Counted from the first letter of the stretch, positions 54,903 through 64,000 are shown. The stretch is 64,000 nt of DNA from Ignavibacteriales bacterium (GCA_016707285.1 JADJIA010000003.1:644320-708319), one strand, 5' to 3'. Notes: generated from the sequence alone by a model not told the origin. Made by a program: numbers and translations.

Positions 54903-55895
54903 ATGAGTAAAGAAATTGCAGTAGTTACCGGAGCCAATGGTTTTGTCGGTAGTCATCTGGTTGACCGGCTTTTGTCGGAAGGTTACGCTGTAAAATGTAT
55001 TGTCAGGAAGACAAGTGATCTTAAATGGTTGAATGGAAAAAATATAGAATTAATCAATGCGGGACTTGGCAATAAAGAGGAGTTAATTAAAGCTGTTGAC
55101 GGAGCCTCCTACATATTTCATATCGCCGGCACTGTTAAATCAAAAAGACCTGAAGGTTATTTTGAATCCAATGTTGGAAATACCAAAACCCTTTTGGATG
55201 CAGCTATTGAATCGGGTGCGCCAATTAAGAAATTTGTAGTTTCAGGGAGCCAGACTGCTGCCGGACCCTCTCCTGACGGAAAACCGATAAATGAGTCACA
55301 TACTCCAAACCCCCTCACTACCTACGGCCGCAGCAAACTTGAACAGGAAAAACTTGTTATCTCATACAAAGATAAACTTCCTGTCACTGTTTTGAGATGC
55401 CCTGCCATTTATGGTGAAAGAGATACCGAAGTTGGAATCTTTTTTCAGACATACGCTAAAAGACTTTTTACAAAGGTTGGGTTTGAAACAAAAACCATTT
55501 CTTTGCTTCATGTTGATGATGTGGTGAATGGACTTTATCTCGCTGCAAAAAGTGATAAAACTTCAGGTGAAGTTTATTTCCTTAGCAGCGAAAAGGTTTA
55601 TACCTGGAATGAAATTGGAGATGTTTGTAAAAAAATATTTGGAAAAGGTGCAGTAAAACTCGTTTTCCCTCACTTCATGGTTTACACCGTAGCTGCAATA
55701 GCACAATTTTTCTCTTCATTCAGTAGCAAAGCTGCAACGCTGAATCTTGAGAAGGCAAGAGACCTCGTGCAGAGTCACTGGGTAACAAGCCCTGCAAAAG
55801 CGATGAAGGATTTTGGGTTTAGACAAAAAGTCAGTATTGAAGAAGGAATAAAACGGACGATTGAATGGTCAAAAAAAGAAGGCTGGATCAAATAA
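54903..55895 (+). CDS. NAD-dependent epimerase-like reductase, candidate ceramide reductase (CerR-like)
   Basis: The 330-aa extended short-chain dehydrogenase has Rossmann motif VTGANGFVGSHLVDRLL, NAGLGN and IFHIAGTVKSKRPEGYFE, and catalytic YxxxK in TYGRSKLEQEK. CerR proteins of sphingolipid-making Bacteroides and Caulobacter are in this family. Divergent from spt with about 190 bp between, it is a good candidate for the ketone-reducing step. ATG 54903 is preceded by AGGA; a TTG at 54894 is an alternative. Confidence 0.74.
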   Translation: MSKEIAVVTGANGFVGSHLVDRLLSEGYAVKCIVRKTSDLKWLNGKNIELINAGLGNKEELIKAVDGASYIFHIAGTVKSKRPEGYFESNVGNTKTLLDAAIESGAPIKKFVVSGSQTAAGPSPDGKPINESHTPNPLTTYGRSKLEQEKLVISYKDKLPVTVLRCPAIYGERDTEVGIFFQTYAKRLFTKVGFETKTISLLHVDDVVNGLYLAAKSDKTSGEVYFLSSEKVYTWNEIGDVCKKIFGKGAVKLVFPHFMVYTVAAIAQFFSSFSSKAATLNLEKARDLVQSHWVTSPAKAMKDFGFRQKVSIEEGIKRTIEWSKKEGWIK

Positions 55896-55911
55896 ACAAC
55901 TGAAATTTTTG

Positions 55912-56325
55912 TCAGTTGTTTTTTGCACCTTCACCAACCCATGTTCTGAATCCTTTTATCTGATTTATGGTCATATTCGGATAACCGGCAGGAGGCATTG
56001 GTGATCCACCCGAGATTCCCTCAACAACCCAGATGAGACGGCTGTTTTGAGGTTCATTGGGCACAACGACTGTCATATCTTCAACGGTGTTGTAAAAATT
56101 GGTAAAACTAAGTCCCGCTGCCCGGGTTTGGTCGTCGTGACACCCCGAGAAAGCACATTTTAATAACATTACGGGTTGAATATGCGATTGATAAGATACA
56201 TCTTTATCAGGAATCACTACTGCATCCACATCAGCCTGGTTAATGGTATCTTTACAACCGTAAAATAAAGTTGTAATTGAGAAAAAAAAGATTGATATTA
56301 GGGAATAAGTAATAAAATATTTCAT
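55912..56325 (-). CDS. Lipoprotein with cytochrome c-like CX4CH motif
   Basis: The 137-aa lipoprotein has lipobox LFYGC, a HIQPVMLLKCAFSGCHDDQT segment with spacing C-X4-C-H instead of the usual C-X2-C-H, and MPPAGYPNMT with a possible heme Met. It is similar to short cytochrome-like lipoproteins of Bacteroidota that keep GCHD. Heme attachment is uncertain. Convergent with the CerR-like gene. Confidence 0.65.
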   Translation of the reverse strand: MKYFITYSLISIFFFSITTLFYGCKDTINQADVDAVVIPDKDVSYQSHIQPVMLLKCAFSGCHDDQTRAAGLSFTNFYNTVEDMTVVVPNEPQNSRLIWVVEGISGGSPMPPAGYPNMTINQIKGFRTWVGEGAKNN

Positions 56326-56382
56326 CGGGTCGATTCAAAAAGTTTAATTATCAGTTTTCGAAAAATATGTTGTAAAGGTACA

Positions 56383-58740
56383 ATGAAAAACGTTAAAATT
56401 TGGTTCCTTGTTTTTATACTCGGAATTTCCGTTGTTGTTGCACAGAACCCCAAAAGAGAAATGCGAGCATCGTGGGTAGCCACAGTAACAAACCTCGATT
56501 GGCCCTCCACTCGTGGTTTAAACGAAACAGCTCAGAAAAAAGAGCTGCTTCTGATTTTCGATTCACTTAAAGCCGCCGGAATAAACACAATAATTTTCCA
56601 GGTGCGAAGTGAAAGTGATGCTATGTATCCCTCACAGATTGAACCATGGTCCTTCTGGCTTACAGGTCAGCAGGGGTTGGCTCCCAGTTATGATCCACTT
56701 CAGTTTGCGATTGAGGAAGCTCATAAACGGGGAATGGAAATCCATGCCTGGTTTAATCCATACAGAGCGGAAAGAGCGGTTGGCAACTATACTCTCCACC
56801 CGACACATGTTTTGGTAGAGAACCCAAGCTGGGGACTTCAGACAGGAACTGCAAAATTCCTTGATCCCGGTCTGCCAATGGTTCGTGATTATGTTCTCTC
56901 TGTCATTCTGGATGTGATTAAAAGATACGATGTTGATGGTATCCACATGGATGACTATTTTTATCCATATCCACCCAACCCAATTACCAATCAGGACAGT
57001 TCATCATGGCGGCTTTACAATCGTGGATTCACAAATATCCAGGACTGGCGTAGAGATAACATCAATATTTTGATAAAAGCCATTAATGACAGCACCCATT
57101 TTTATAAAAATCATATAAAGTTTGGGATGAGTCCTTTTGGTATCTGGAAAAATGGTGTGCCACCCGGAATTACGGGTCTGAATGCATACGCAGATATCTA
57201 TTGTGATGCTATTACCTGGCTTCAGTGGAAAGCAGTTGACTATTTAACTCCTCAACTTTATTGGCCCTTTGGTGGTGGACAGGATTATGCTAAATTGATG
57301 CCCTGGTGGGCAGACAGTGTTTTTGCCAATGGCAGACATTTTTATCCCGGTCAGGCCACCTACAGAATCCCCCAATGGAATAATGCAAGTGAGATTCATA
57401 ACCAGATCAGAGCAAACAGAAGCAACCCCAAAACTCTTGGCAGCGTTTTCTTCAGAGCCTCCGATTTTGTCTCAAATTTTAAAGGATTTGCAGATTCTCT
57501 AAAAGGTAATCTTTACAGAACAAGGGCACTTCAGCCGATAATGAACTGGAAAGACATTGTTGTTCCAAATCCGCCACAAAATCTTCATTTTGAAAGAGTT
57601 CCGGGAACCGGCACATCTGCACTGATTTGGGATAAACCAAATCCTGCTCCTGATGGAGACACAGCGATGAGATATGTTGTTTACAAGTTTACGACTGCAA
57701 ATCCCACGGGAGTTGATTTTGAAAACAGTAACAACATTCAGGACATTTATGGATTGAAGGAAGCAAGACCTGCCCCGTCTTCAACCCCAACCACTTTTTA
57801 CTTCGCAGTTACGGCTCTCGACAGAAACACTAATGAAAGTCTGCCGAGTAATATAGTTCAGGTTGCTCCTCTTGCATCAGTGGTTTTGGCTCAACCGGCA
57901 AATGGCTCCGGGGGTCAGCGTGATACAGTAACCGTTTCATGGAACTATTTATCAGGTGCGTCAAATTATACCCTTCAGGTTGGAGAGGATGCCTCATTCG
58001 ATTCACTCGTAATACTTGGCGTTAATGATCTTATCGATACCTCTTTTACATTCACAGGTATTAAAGGTCAAAAAATGTATTATTGGAGAGTGAGAGCACA
58101 AAATGCCGCCGGTGTTGGTGCATGGTCAAATACATTTTCTTTTGTAACAGCCACTCCGGGTGCACCTGTATTACTGGCACCACTTGACAAGACAACCAAT
58201 GTTGGGCTCGATTCTGTGCTCGTGTGGGCAAGTAACCCATTGGCAACTTCATACAGTGTTCAACTTTCCAGTGCAAACAATTTTGAACCCGGAACGCTCG
58301 CAGTTGATGTTTCAAATTATACAAATACATCAATTCCGTTTAATGGCCTTTCACTCAATAAGGTTTATTACTGGAGAGTAAAGGGAGTTAACACTTTTGG
58401 TCATGGCGAATGGTCGGTTCCATTTAGATTCAAAACCAAAGTGACCACGGACATCGAAAAAGAAGAGGGAATTCCTTCTGATTATCAATTATATCAGAAC
58501 TATCCCAATCCATTTAATCCTTCAACTTCGATTAAATTTGCTATCCCCGAAGCGGGACAAATTTCGCTCAAAGTTTACGATGCAACAGGGAAGGAAGTGG
58601 CTGAGCTCATTTCCAACTACTACTCCGCCGGGAACTATGTTGTTAATTTTGACGCTTCAAGCCTGCCTTCCGGTGTGTATATCTACAAACTTGAAGCCGG
58701 AAATAAAATCTTCACAAAAAAATTGATGTTGATAAAATAG
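56383..58740 (+). CDS. Secreted family-10-like glycoside hydrolase (DUF187/GHL10) with T9SS sorting domain
   Basis: The 785-aa product has a signal peptide, a GHL10 domain at about residues 26-390 (EMRASWVATVTNLDWPSTRG, EIHAWFNPYRAERAVG, RYDVDGIHMDDYFYPYP, MSPFGIWKNG), fibronectin-like modules, and a C-terminal type IX secretion type A sorting domain (YQLYQNYPNPFNPSTSIKFA through SGVYIYKLEAGNK). It is probably exported to the cell surface to act on peptidoglycan or polysaccharide. No T9SS machinery lies in the window. A terminator follows. Confidence 0.9.
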   Translation: MKNVKIWFLVFILGISVVVAQNPKREMRASWVATVTNLDWPSTRGLNETAQKKELLLIFDSLKAAGINTIIFQVRSESDAMYPSQIEPWSFWLTGQQGLAPSYDPLQFAIEEAHKRGMEIHAWFNPYRAERAVGNYTLHPTHVLVENPSWGLQTGTAKFLDPGLPMVRDYVLSVILDVIKRYDVDGIHMDDYFYPYPPNPITNQDSSSWRLYNRGFTNIQDWRRDNINILIKAINDSTHFYKNHIKFGMSPFGIWKNGVPPGITGLNAYADIYCDAITWLQWKAVDYLTPQLYWPFGGGQDYAKLMPWWADSVFANGRHFYPGQATYRIPQWNNASEIHNQIRANRSNPKTLGSVFFRASDFVSNFKGFADSLKGNLYRTRALQPIMNWKDIVVPNPPQNLHFERVPGTGTSALIWDKPNPAPDGDTAMRYVVYKFTTANPTGVDFENSNNIQDIYGLKEARPAPSSTPTTFYFAVTALDRNTNESLPSNIVQVAPLASVVLAQPANGSGGQRDTVTVSWNYLSGASNYTLQVGEDASFDSLVILGVNDLIDTSFTFTGIKGQKMYYWRVRAQNAAGVGAWSNTFSFVTATPGAPVLLAPLDKTTNVGLDSVLVWASNPLATSYSVQLSSANNFEPGTLAVDVSNYTNTSIPFNGLSLNKVYYWRVKGVNTFGHGEWSVPFRFKTKVTTDIEKEEGIPSDYQLYQNYPNPFNPSTSIKFAIPEAGQISLKVYDATGKEVAELISNYYSAGNYVVNFDASSLPSGVYIYKLEAGNKIFTKKLMLIK

Positions 58741-58779
58741 TGCTGCAAGGCATTAACAATACAATCTGATAATTATCTG

Positions 58780-58813
58780 CCCCTCATTCAAGAAATTGGA
58801 TGAGGGGCTTTTT
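58780..58813 (+). terminator. Intrinsic terminator of the glycoside hydrolase gene
   Basis: The perfect 9-bp stem GCCCCTCAT / ATGAGGGGC has a 12-nt loop and is followed by TTTTT. It lies 40 bp after the stop at 58740. Confidence 0.9.
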
Positions 58814-58829
58814 AAATTGAAATTCTCTG

Positions 58830-60008
58830 ATGCACTTTGACCGCTATTTTTTGGAGCTCGTTTCTTTGACTAAATTTATTGATGCTGCAAAGCTGTCCAA
58901 TTATAAAGATGTTCCTGACAACTGGCTTGTAATAATCACTGATATAGCCAATTCAACCATTGCCATTTCCGAAGGGCGCTACAAGGATGTTAACTCTCTC
59001 GGTGCGGCTGTTATTGCGGCTGTCAGGAATGCGATTGGGAAAGAGAAATTTCCGTTTATCTTTGGCGGTGATGGTGCAATTCTTCTGATTCCCGATTCTC
59101 ACAAGGATGAAGTTGTTGAAGTCTTGAAGAAGATGAAATATTTTGCTCTTTCGAGTTTTGATCTCGATTTGAGGATCGGATATGGTTCAATCAGAGAACT
59201 CAGAAAAGAAGGATGTGTATTCAAAACCGCAAAATATAAATTTTCTGAATACTATCAGCAGGCTCTCTTCAGGGGGAGTGGTTTCGAGGAGGTGGAAAAG
59301 TTATTAAAAAGAGGCTTAAAAACAGCAGGTTTTTGTCTTATTGAAGAACCGATTGAGGATATTCCCGATCTTTCAGGATTTGAGTGCCGTTGGAACAGCG
59401 TAAAGTCGCACAAAGGATTTACTCTTGCACTATTAATTAAAGCCAGATTAAGGGGTGACCGTGAAACAGAAATATATGAATCCATTATAAGCGAAATTTT
59501 CCGGATTTATGGCTCGGAAAACGATTTTAACCCTGTTTCCGAAAAGAACCTGAACCTCGTTTTTTCTTACAAAAAATTGAAAAATGAGATCATTTTGAGG
59601 GGAGGAAACTCCTTCTCGAGGATAAAATATTATTTTAAGCTTTTGGCTCTTAATATTGCCGGAAGTTTCTTTTTTAATGGTCTGCTAACCAAAAAAGGAA
59701 GTCACTGGAGGGAATACAAAAAAGGTGTAAGGCAAAACGCCGACTATATCAAAATGGATGATATGGTCAGAATGATTATTTCCAGCAGTGAAGAAGAAAA
59801 AAAACAACTTGTGCATACTCTTGAGGAATTTACAAGAAAAGGACTGATATTCTACGGCATGCACATCTCCGATGCTGCACTCTTGACCTGTATCGTTGAT
59901 ACCTATGAAGATGAGCATTTTCACCTCATAGATGCCAGTGACGGTGGTTATGCACTTGCAGCCAAAGAACTTAAACAGAAAATTTCACAGGGGAGTGTGG
60001 AACTTTAG
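58830..60008 (+). CDS. DUF3095 protein, nucleotidyl-cyclase-like fold
   Basis: The 392-aa protein resembles DUF3095. Its N-terminal part has WLVIITDIANSTIAISEGRY and FPFIFGGDGAILLIP, the F-x-D-I and G-G-D-G arrangement of class III cyclase-like domains, followed by a regulatory-looking C-terminal half (VRQNADYIKMDDMVRMIISS). Whether it makes a cyclic nucleotide is not established; the key metal Asp residues seem present. ATG 58830. Confidence 0.76.
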   Translation: MHFDRYFLELVSLTKFIDAAKLSNYKDVPDNWLVIITDIANSTIAISEGRYKDVNSLGAAVIAAVRNAIGKEKFPFIFGGDGAILLIPDSHKDEVVEVLKKMKYFALSSFDLDLRIGYGSIRELRKEGCVFKTAKYKFSEYYQQALFRGSGFEEVEKLLKRGLKTAGFCLIEEPIEDIPDLSGFECRWNSVKSHKGFTLALLIKARLRGDRETEIYESIISEIFRIYGSENDFNPVSEKNLNLVFSYKKLKNEIILRGGNSFSRIKYYFKLLALNIAGSFFFNGLLTKKGSHWREYKKGVRQNADYIKMDDMVRMIISSSEEEKKQLVHTLEEFTRKGLIFYGMHISDAALLTCIVDTYEDEHFHLIDASDGGYALAAKELKQKISQGSVEL

Positions 60009-60045
60009 TTTAATCAGGAAAACTCTCGTTATATAGTCGCTGTCT

Positions 60046-61527
60046 CTACTTAAAATTCTCCAAAATCTTGCCCATCTTCTCTTTTTTCTGATCAATACCT
60101 GCTTTGACTTCGGGAGAAATATTTCCTGAATTTGAAATCGCGGCATCCATCAATTCCGAATATCTGGAGATATAAAGCCACGCATTATCACCATCATTTT
60201 TTTTAATCGAGTAACATCCCAATGCAAAAATGGCATCAAGTTGAGTTACTGATCTGTTGGAGATGATTGCAGCTCTGTCAATCTTTGCATAGGCAGAGTC
60301 GGGATTTCCTGACTTAAGGGCAACTATTCCATCGTAAAGATTAACAAAGTATTCCAACGATGACTTTGTGGCGGGGTGGTTTTGATCCGGCAATGTTGAA
60401 GCTGCATTTCTCGCTGTTGCTGTATGCTGCAAAATAATTTCCAGTGTTTCATTCACCTGCGCATTAAGGTTATCGCCCGGCTGCATTTTTTTTGGAGTGA
60501 CGGCAAGGTTTTCGCTGATCGCTGCTGCTTGTTCGTTGGGTTTGCCACCAAATAAGGATCCTTTAAAAAGATATAATAACCCACCTGCACTTATCACAAC
60601 AATGAGTAGAATGAGCAGCAGATTAACCATTGAAAGTTTTGGTTTGTGACTTTTCTCTTTAATCAGGTTGTCGGCGGTAGATTCGGCGATTGTATCAGAA
60701 CCTTTTAAAATGGCTGTCACCTTTACCCGGGAGCCTGATTCCACTCTTCCGGCATCTGCAGGAACGGCAAAGTTTTTTGAAAGGTCGGGTTCATATTGAG
60801 GTCTGATGGTTTTCAGATCATGAATCATTCCGGAAACATCGGTGTATGAAGGTTTATCAATGTTAACAGCCTTGTGAATAATCTCCAGAATTGGTGCAGG
60901 GATACTTGCCGGAGAACTTTGAAGCACTTTACTAAAACTTAGATTTGTTGTAAGCAGTGTCTCCTGATTTAAAAATCTAAAAAGAATGGAACCACACCTT
61001 GCAACATCCTGCAATTTTGCCTCTCTGCTGTCGTCCCTTGCAAGCTCAAATTCATCAATTGCTTTTAAGTTTTCGTAATGTACCAGCCAGTTTCCGCCTA
61101 TTTTAATCTTTTTCCCTTGGAGGAAAAAAATAACACTTTCATCGAGATATCCTATGGCATAACCGAGGTTGTGCAAGTCTTCAATAGCAGTAAGAATGGT
61201 GAGCAGGAGGTCAATCGCCTTATAAGGTTCCAGAGGTCTGTTCAATGTATAAAAATAATCAAAAAGTGACATCTGCCCCGGATACTCGGTGGCAACATAA
61301 AGCCTGTTCTCATAATAGTAGAGATCAAAAACTTTAAGTACAGACTCAAATCCCAGTTTCCTGAGTTTTTTCAGCTTGTCAAGATGTAGCGGTTCCACCT
61401 CATCTTTTGATCTGAAGAGTAGAACTTTAATACCAAGATCGGTGTGAATTGCTTCGAAATAATCGAAGTTTTGCCACGATCCTTTTTGATTTTTTAGCAG
61501 GTAACTGCCCGCAGTGGTTGTTTCCAT
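60046..61527 (-). CDS. Membrane pseudokinase with C-terminal TPR-like domain
   Basis: The 493-aa protein has an N-terminal Ser/Thr-kinase-like fold (LGFESVLKVFDLYYYENRLY, LLLTILTAIEDLHNLGYAIG), a TM helix near residues 304-326 and an extracytoplasmic helical region with TPR-like repeats (SAYAKIDRAAIIS, NAWLYISRYSELM). The catalytic HRD loop is replaced by GYLDESVIF and DFG by GGNW, so kinase activity is unlikely. It may act as a scaffold. Convergent with the DUF3095 gene. Confidence 0.72.
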   Translation of the reverse strand: METTTAGSYLLKNQKGSWQNFDYFEAIHTDLGIKVLLFRSKDEVEPLHLDKLKKLRKLGFESVLKVFDLYYYENRLYVATEYPGQMSLFDYFYTLNRPLEPYKAIDLLLTILTAIEDLHNLGYAIGYLDESVIFFLQGKKIKIGGNWLVHYENLKAIDEFELARDDSREAKLQDVARCGSILFRFLNQETLLTTNLSFSKVLQSSPASIPAPILEIIHKAVNIDKPSYTDVSGMIHDLKTIRPQYEPDLSKNFAVPADAGRVESGSRVKVTAILKGSDTIAESTADNLIKEKSHKPKLSMVNLLLILLIVVISAGGLLYLFKGSLFGGKPNEQAAAISENLAVTPKKMQPGDNLNAQVNETLEIILQHTATARNAASTLPDQNHPATKSSLEYFVNLYDGIVALKSGNPDSAYAKIDRAAIISNRSVTQLDAIFALGCYSIKKNDGDNAWLYISRYSELMDAAISNSGNISPEVKAGIDQKKEKMGKILENFK

Positions 61528-61582
61528 AATTCCTACTTACTTTTGAATTAAAAATAAGAAAAAGATTTGAATTGGGGAAATA

Positions 61583-62668
61583 TTATCCCTTAATTCTAAA
61601 AAGATTAAACATGGCAGCTGAGAAGAACACAATATTCACAAGCCATGCTGTTATGAGTGGCTCAAGAGAACCGTTTTTCCCAAGTGCGGTGACGATCTGC
61701 ATCATACTTAAATAGATAAAAGTAACGAGGATGTTAATTCCAAATTGAAGAGCAATTCCGGTTCTTCGTTTAACTGTCGATATCGGAAGTCCAAAGATAA
61801 TAATAATAATGGCAGTAAATGGGAATGAAAACCTGGAATAATATTCAATTTCAACTCTTTGCGAGTCATATCCGGCATTTTTGGTATCGTCGATCAGTTT
61901 TTTTAATTGGACATTGCTGAGAATCTCAAGTCTTTGTTGTTTTACCTGCAGGTCATCGGGAGTAAATTTAAGCCCGGTTATCTCCATCTCTGCAAAAGAA
62001 GTGAAGTTTTCATTTAATTCGCTAAATTTTCTGACTGTACCGTTGAAGGCAGTCCATGTCCCTTTTTTAGGATTAAATACAAGTCTTTCGGCTTCAATTC
62101 TTTGAGTCATTTTTATAGAATTGAGTGTGTCGTAGGTTTGAATCCCTGTTTTATAAGCCTCAAGTTTCTCCGGATTAAAATAGAACATGTTGATGATTCT
62201 GTTGGGGGGATCCTGAAAAAAGAGATTGCTTATTGCGGAAGACTCGTTCTTTTTAAGATATTCTGCCTCAATCTGTGTTTTTCTCACATTTGCATTGGGC
62301 ACAACAAACCCGCCAAAATAGAAGATAAGCCCCGAAATAACCACACATACCATAATAAAGGGGAACATGAACCTGTAAATGGAAACTCCACTCGACTTTA
62401 TGGCAGTCAGTTCGTTGTTGCTCGACATTTTCCCCGCTGTAAAAAGGCCACCAAAAAGCACAGCAACGGGCGTCATCAACTTGAGTATTTCAGGCGTAAA
62501 AACGAGATAATACTCTAAAATTATGAATGTACCAACATTATTATCGATAAAATCATCAAGATTTTCCATAAGATCGATAATAACAAAGAGCAGAGTAAAC
62601 GCCATCAATCCATAGAAGATTGAAAGTATAAAACTCTTGATGATGTATCTGTCAAGTATCTTGAACAT
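61583..62668 (-). CDS. lptG: LPS export permease LptG
   Basis: The 361-aa protein is one of the two LptF/LptG subunits of the LptB2FG transporter that extracts LPS from the inner membrane. It has MFKILDRYIIKSFILSIFYG at the N terminus, six TM helices and a periplasmic beta-jellyroll, with the coupling segment SSNNELTAIKSSGVSIYRFM. I chose ATG 62668 (ATG 62674 possible), which overlaps the upstream gene's end; starts further upstream would add non-homologous residues. F/G assignment is by order only. Confidence 0.86.
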   Translation of the reverse strand: MFKILDRYIIKSFILSIFYGLMAFTLLFVIIDLMENLDDFIDNNVGTFIILEYYLVFTPEILKLMTPVAVLFGGLFTAGKMSSNNELTAIKSSGVSIYRFMFPFIMVCVVISGLIFYFGGFVVPNANVRKTQIEAEYLKKNESSAISNLFFQDPPNRIINMFYFNPEKLEAYKTGIQTYDTLNSIKMTQRIEAERLVFNPKKGTWTAFNGTVRKFSELNENFTSFAEMEITGLKFTPDDLQVKQQRLEILSNVQLKKLIDDTKNAGYDSQRVEIEYYSRFSFPFTAIIIIIFGLPISTVKRRTGIALQFGINILVTFIYLSMMQIVTALGKNGSLEPLITAWLVNIVFFSAAMFNLFRIKG

Positions 62669-64000
62669 CACCATCAGACTTTCTGAATCTCTTTGGCAAA
62701 AAGCGCTGGATCGAAGCCAGGTCGATCGTGGCATTATCGCGGACAGATCTGTAGAAAAGATATACACCCGTAAGGGCAAGTATAAAATTTGCAGCCCACA
62801 TGCCAACAAAGGGGGAGACGAGTCCACGGTCAGCCAGTTTTTCCCCACCAATCAGGAACGACCAGTAGAGGAGGAAAAAGAAAAGACTTATACTTGCTGC
62901 TGCACCAAAACCACCTCTTCTTGTCATCATTCCAAGAGGGGCACCCAGCAACAAAAAAACAAGACATGCCGCCGGAATGGAAAACTTCTTCTCAACCTCA
63001 ACCTTATAAGCATACTCCTGTAAGATTAGATAATCTATCGCTGTTAGAGTTGTTTCAATCGTTGAGAGTTGTTGTTTAACTTTTCCTTTTAATCTTTCGT
63101 AGTAAACAGGAGTTCCGGTGTCGCCCGCATTCATAGGAGGTAGAGCATTGCCTACAGAATCCCCATAAAAGAAGGGACTTGAGATTCTGCTCATGATTTG
63201 AACATGCTCGTGAAGAACTTTTTTTATACTGTCAGCCCTTAGCTCAAGGTCTGCAATCCCAAGTTCACGATCTGAACGATAATCATCCGTAATTTTCTTT
63301 AAAGAAAACTGCTCTGAATTCATCAGAAGCAGATGTTGCTTAAATTGAATTTTTCTATAAAGGTTGTTTTCTCCCTGTTCGTGAATTTCCCCTTCAAAGA
63401 GATTCATCACAAGTTTTGTACGGTCAAGATTAAAGTTTAATTCACCTCTTTTTGCAGTAAGGATATTAACCGATCCGCTTCTGCTGTTGTCATAGATTTT
63501 TACATTCATCAGTTTGTTTGAATCTTGTGTCACTTTTTCTGCAAGAATCGCATAACCTGATATCTCTGTCATAAAAACATTTGGTACAATTGAAAGAGCC
63601 GGACGGGTTGCAGTAATCTCCCACATAAGATTTTTGGTTTTATGATTTGCATCGGGAAGAATTTCGTTATTAAAATAGATAAGGAAATATACAAGCCCGG
63701 CTGCCAGAATCAACGGCAGAATTGTCAGTTTGTAGATACTTAGTCCCGCGGCTCTGATGGCGGTAATTTCGTTATTCTGGGATAACCCGCCAAACGCCAT
63801 TAGAGTGGCAACAAGCACAGCCATAGGCACTACAAGCACCATCATCCAGGCAAGGTTGTAAACAATCAACTGAATAATCAGGGTTGTTGCAATACCTTTG
63901 CCAATTAATTGTTCAGAAAATCTCATCAAAAACTGGAGGATGAAAATCGAGAAGAGTGAGAATACAGAAAAGAGGAACGGTATAAAAAACTTCCTCATCA
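62652..64000 (-). CDS. lptF: LPS export permease LptF (5' end probably outside window)
   Basis: At least 448 aa are visible. The sequence has the LptF/G family layout: a hydrophobic N terminus (RKFFIPFLFSVFSLFSIFIL), the coupling-helix segment SQNNEITAIRAAGLSIYKLT, a periplasmic domain and C-terminal TM helices (AACLVFLLLGAPLGM). Family members usually begin with a short LDRY-like stretch before this helix, so the ATG at 63998 is probably internal and the gene is cut by the window edge. lptG follows, overlapping by 17 nt. Confidence 0.87.
   Translation of the reverse strand, partial: MRKFFIPFLFSVFSLFSIFILQFLMRFSEQLIGKGIATTLIIQLIVYNLAWMMVLVVPMAVLVATLMAFGGLSQNNEITAIRAAGLSIYKLTILPLILAAGLVYFLIYFNNEILPDANHKTKNLMWEITATRPALSIVPNVFMTEISGYAILAEKVTQDSNKLMNVKIYDNSRSGSVNILTAKRGELNFNLDRTKLVMNLFEGEIHEQGENNLYRKIQFKQHLLLMNSEQFSLKKITDDYRSDRELGIADLELRADSIKKVLHEHVQIMSRISSPFFYGDSVGNALPPMNAGDTGTPVYYERLKGKVKQQLSTIETTLTAIDYLILQEYAYKVEVEKKFSIPAACLVFLLLGAPLGMMTRRGGFGAAASISLFFFLLYWSFLIGGEKLADRGLVSPFVGMWAANFILALTGVYLFYRSVRDNATIDLASIQRFLPKRFRKSDGDVQDT

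Noticed and set aside
54866..54910. 14-codon upstream frame overlapping the CerR-like start
   Set aside because: It is too short and has no regulatory peptide features; chance occurrence is likely.

Overview
The window is a low-GC chromosome segment that looks like class Ignavibacteria (Bacteroidota/Chlorobi side). Supporting signs are a C-terminal type IX secretion sorting domain with the NYPNPFNPST signature (about 58490-58520), a GWxTD-family protein, bacillithiol (bshA) and sphingolipid (spt) genes, and a miaB / sigma-54 activator / lptE neighbourhood typical of the group. Many genes start with TTG or GTG, and stop/start overlaps are frequent. I saw no tRNA, rRNA, insertion sequence, prophage or CRISPR array.

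Layout. 1-7033: Kdp potassium pump (kdpA partial at the left edge, kdpB, kdpC), then a KdpD input module without kinase and a separate membrane histidine kinase. 7055-7210: octamer tandem array and a dispersed repeat. 7284-12507: acyl-CoA dehydrogenase, a secreted YidD-like protein with two related membrane proteins, and the ACT / UPF0210 pair. 13430-20230: miaB, an MBL-fold hydrolase, a sigma-54 activator, lptE, a TPR protein, a family 9 glycosyltransferase and a DUF3108 protein. 20324-29178: a zinc-ribbon protein, cdsA, rimO, GWxTD protein, PfkB kinase, an Omp85 protein and a degenerate penicillin-acylase homologue. 29258-31252: an Ig-like lipoprotein and a membrane methyltransferase.

31322-45135 holds the most unusual system: a compact type IV pilus / type II secretion-like machine. 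It has a minimal secretin, fused PilO-PilP-like and PilM-PilN-like proteins, a PilT-like ATPase with an altered Asp box, PilB and PilC. It also has five pilin-like proteins that all begin directly with Met-Gly followed by a hydrophobic helix, with in-frame stops just upstream, so their leader can only be two residues long and +5 is never Glu. A cyclic-nucleotide-binding protein sits between the two twin pilins. A response regulator ends the operon and faces a hybrid kinase.

45138-55895: RNA m5C methyltransferase, frameshifted bshA, an Uup-type ABC-F protein, a HEAT-repeat cyclophilin, and a probable ceramide pathway: an acyltransferase-like gene carrying a frameshift, serine palmitoyltransferase, and a divergent ceramide-reductase-like gene. 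A 13-unit array of 48-50 bp hairpin repeats lies between the first two. 55912-64000: cytochrome-like lipoprotein, T9SS-exported glycoside hydrolase, DUF3095 protein, pseudokinase, lptG and lptF (lptF probably cut by the right edge).

The main themes are envelope biogenesis (Lpt proteins, Omp85, CdsA, sphingolipid, glycosyltransferase), an atypical surface-filament machine and ion homeostasis. Both frameshifts fall in homopolymers and may be sequencing errors.
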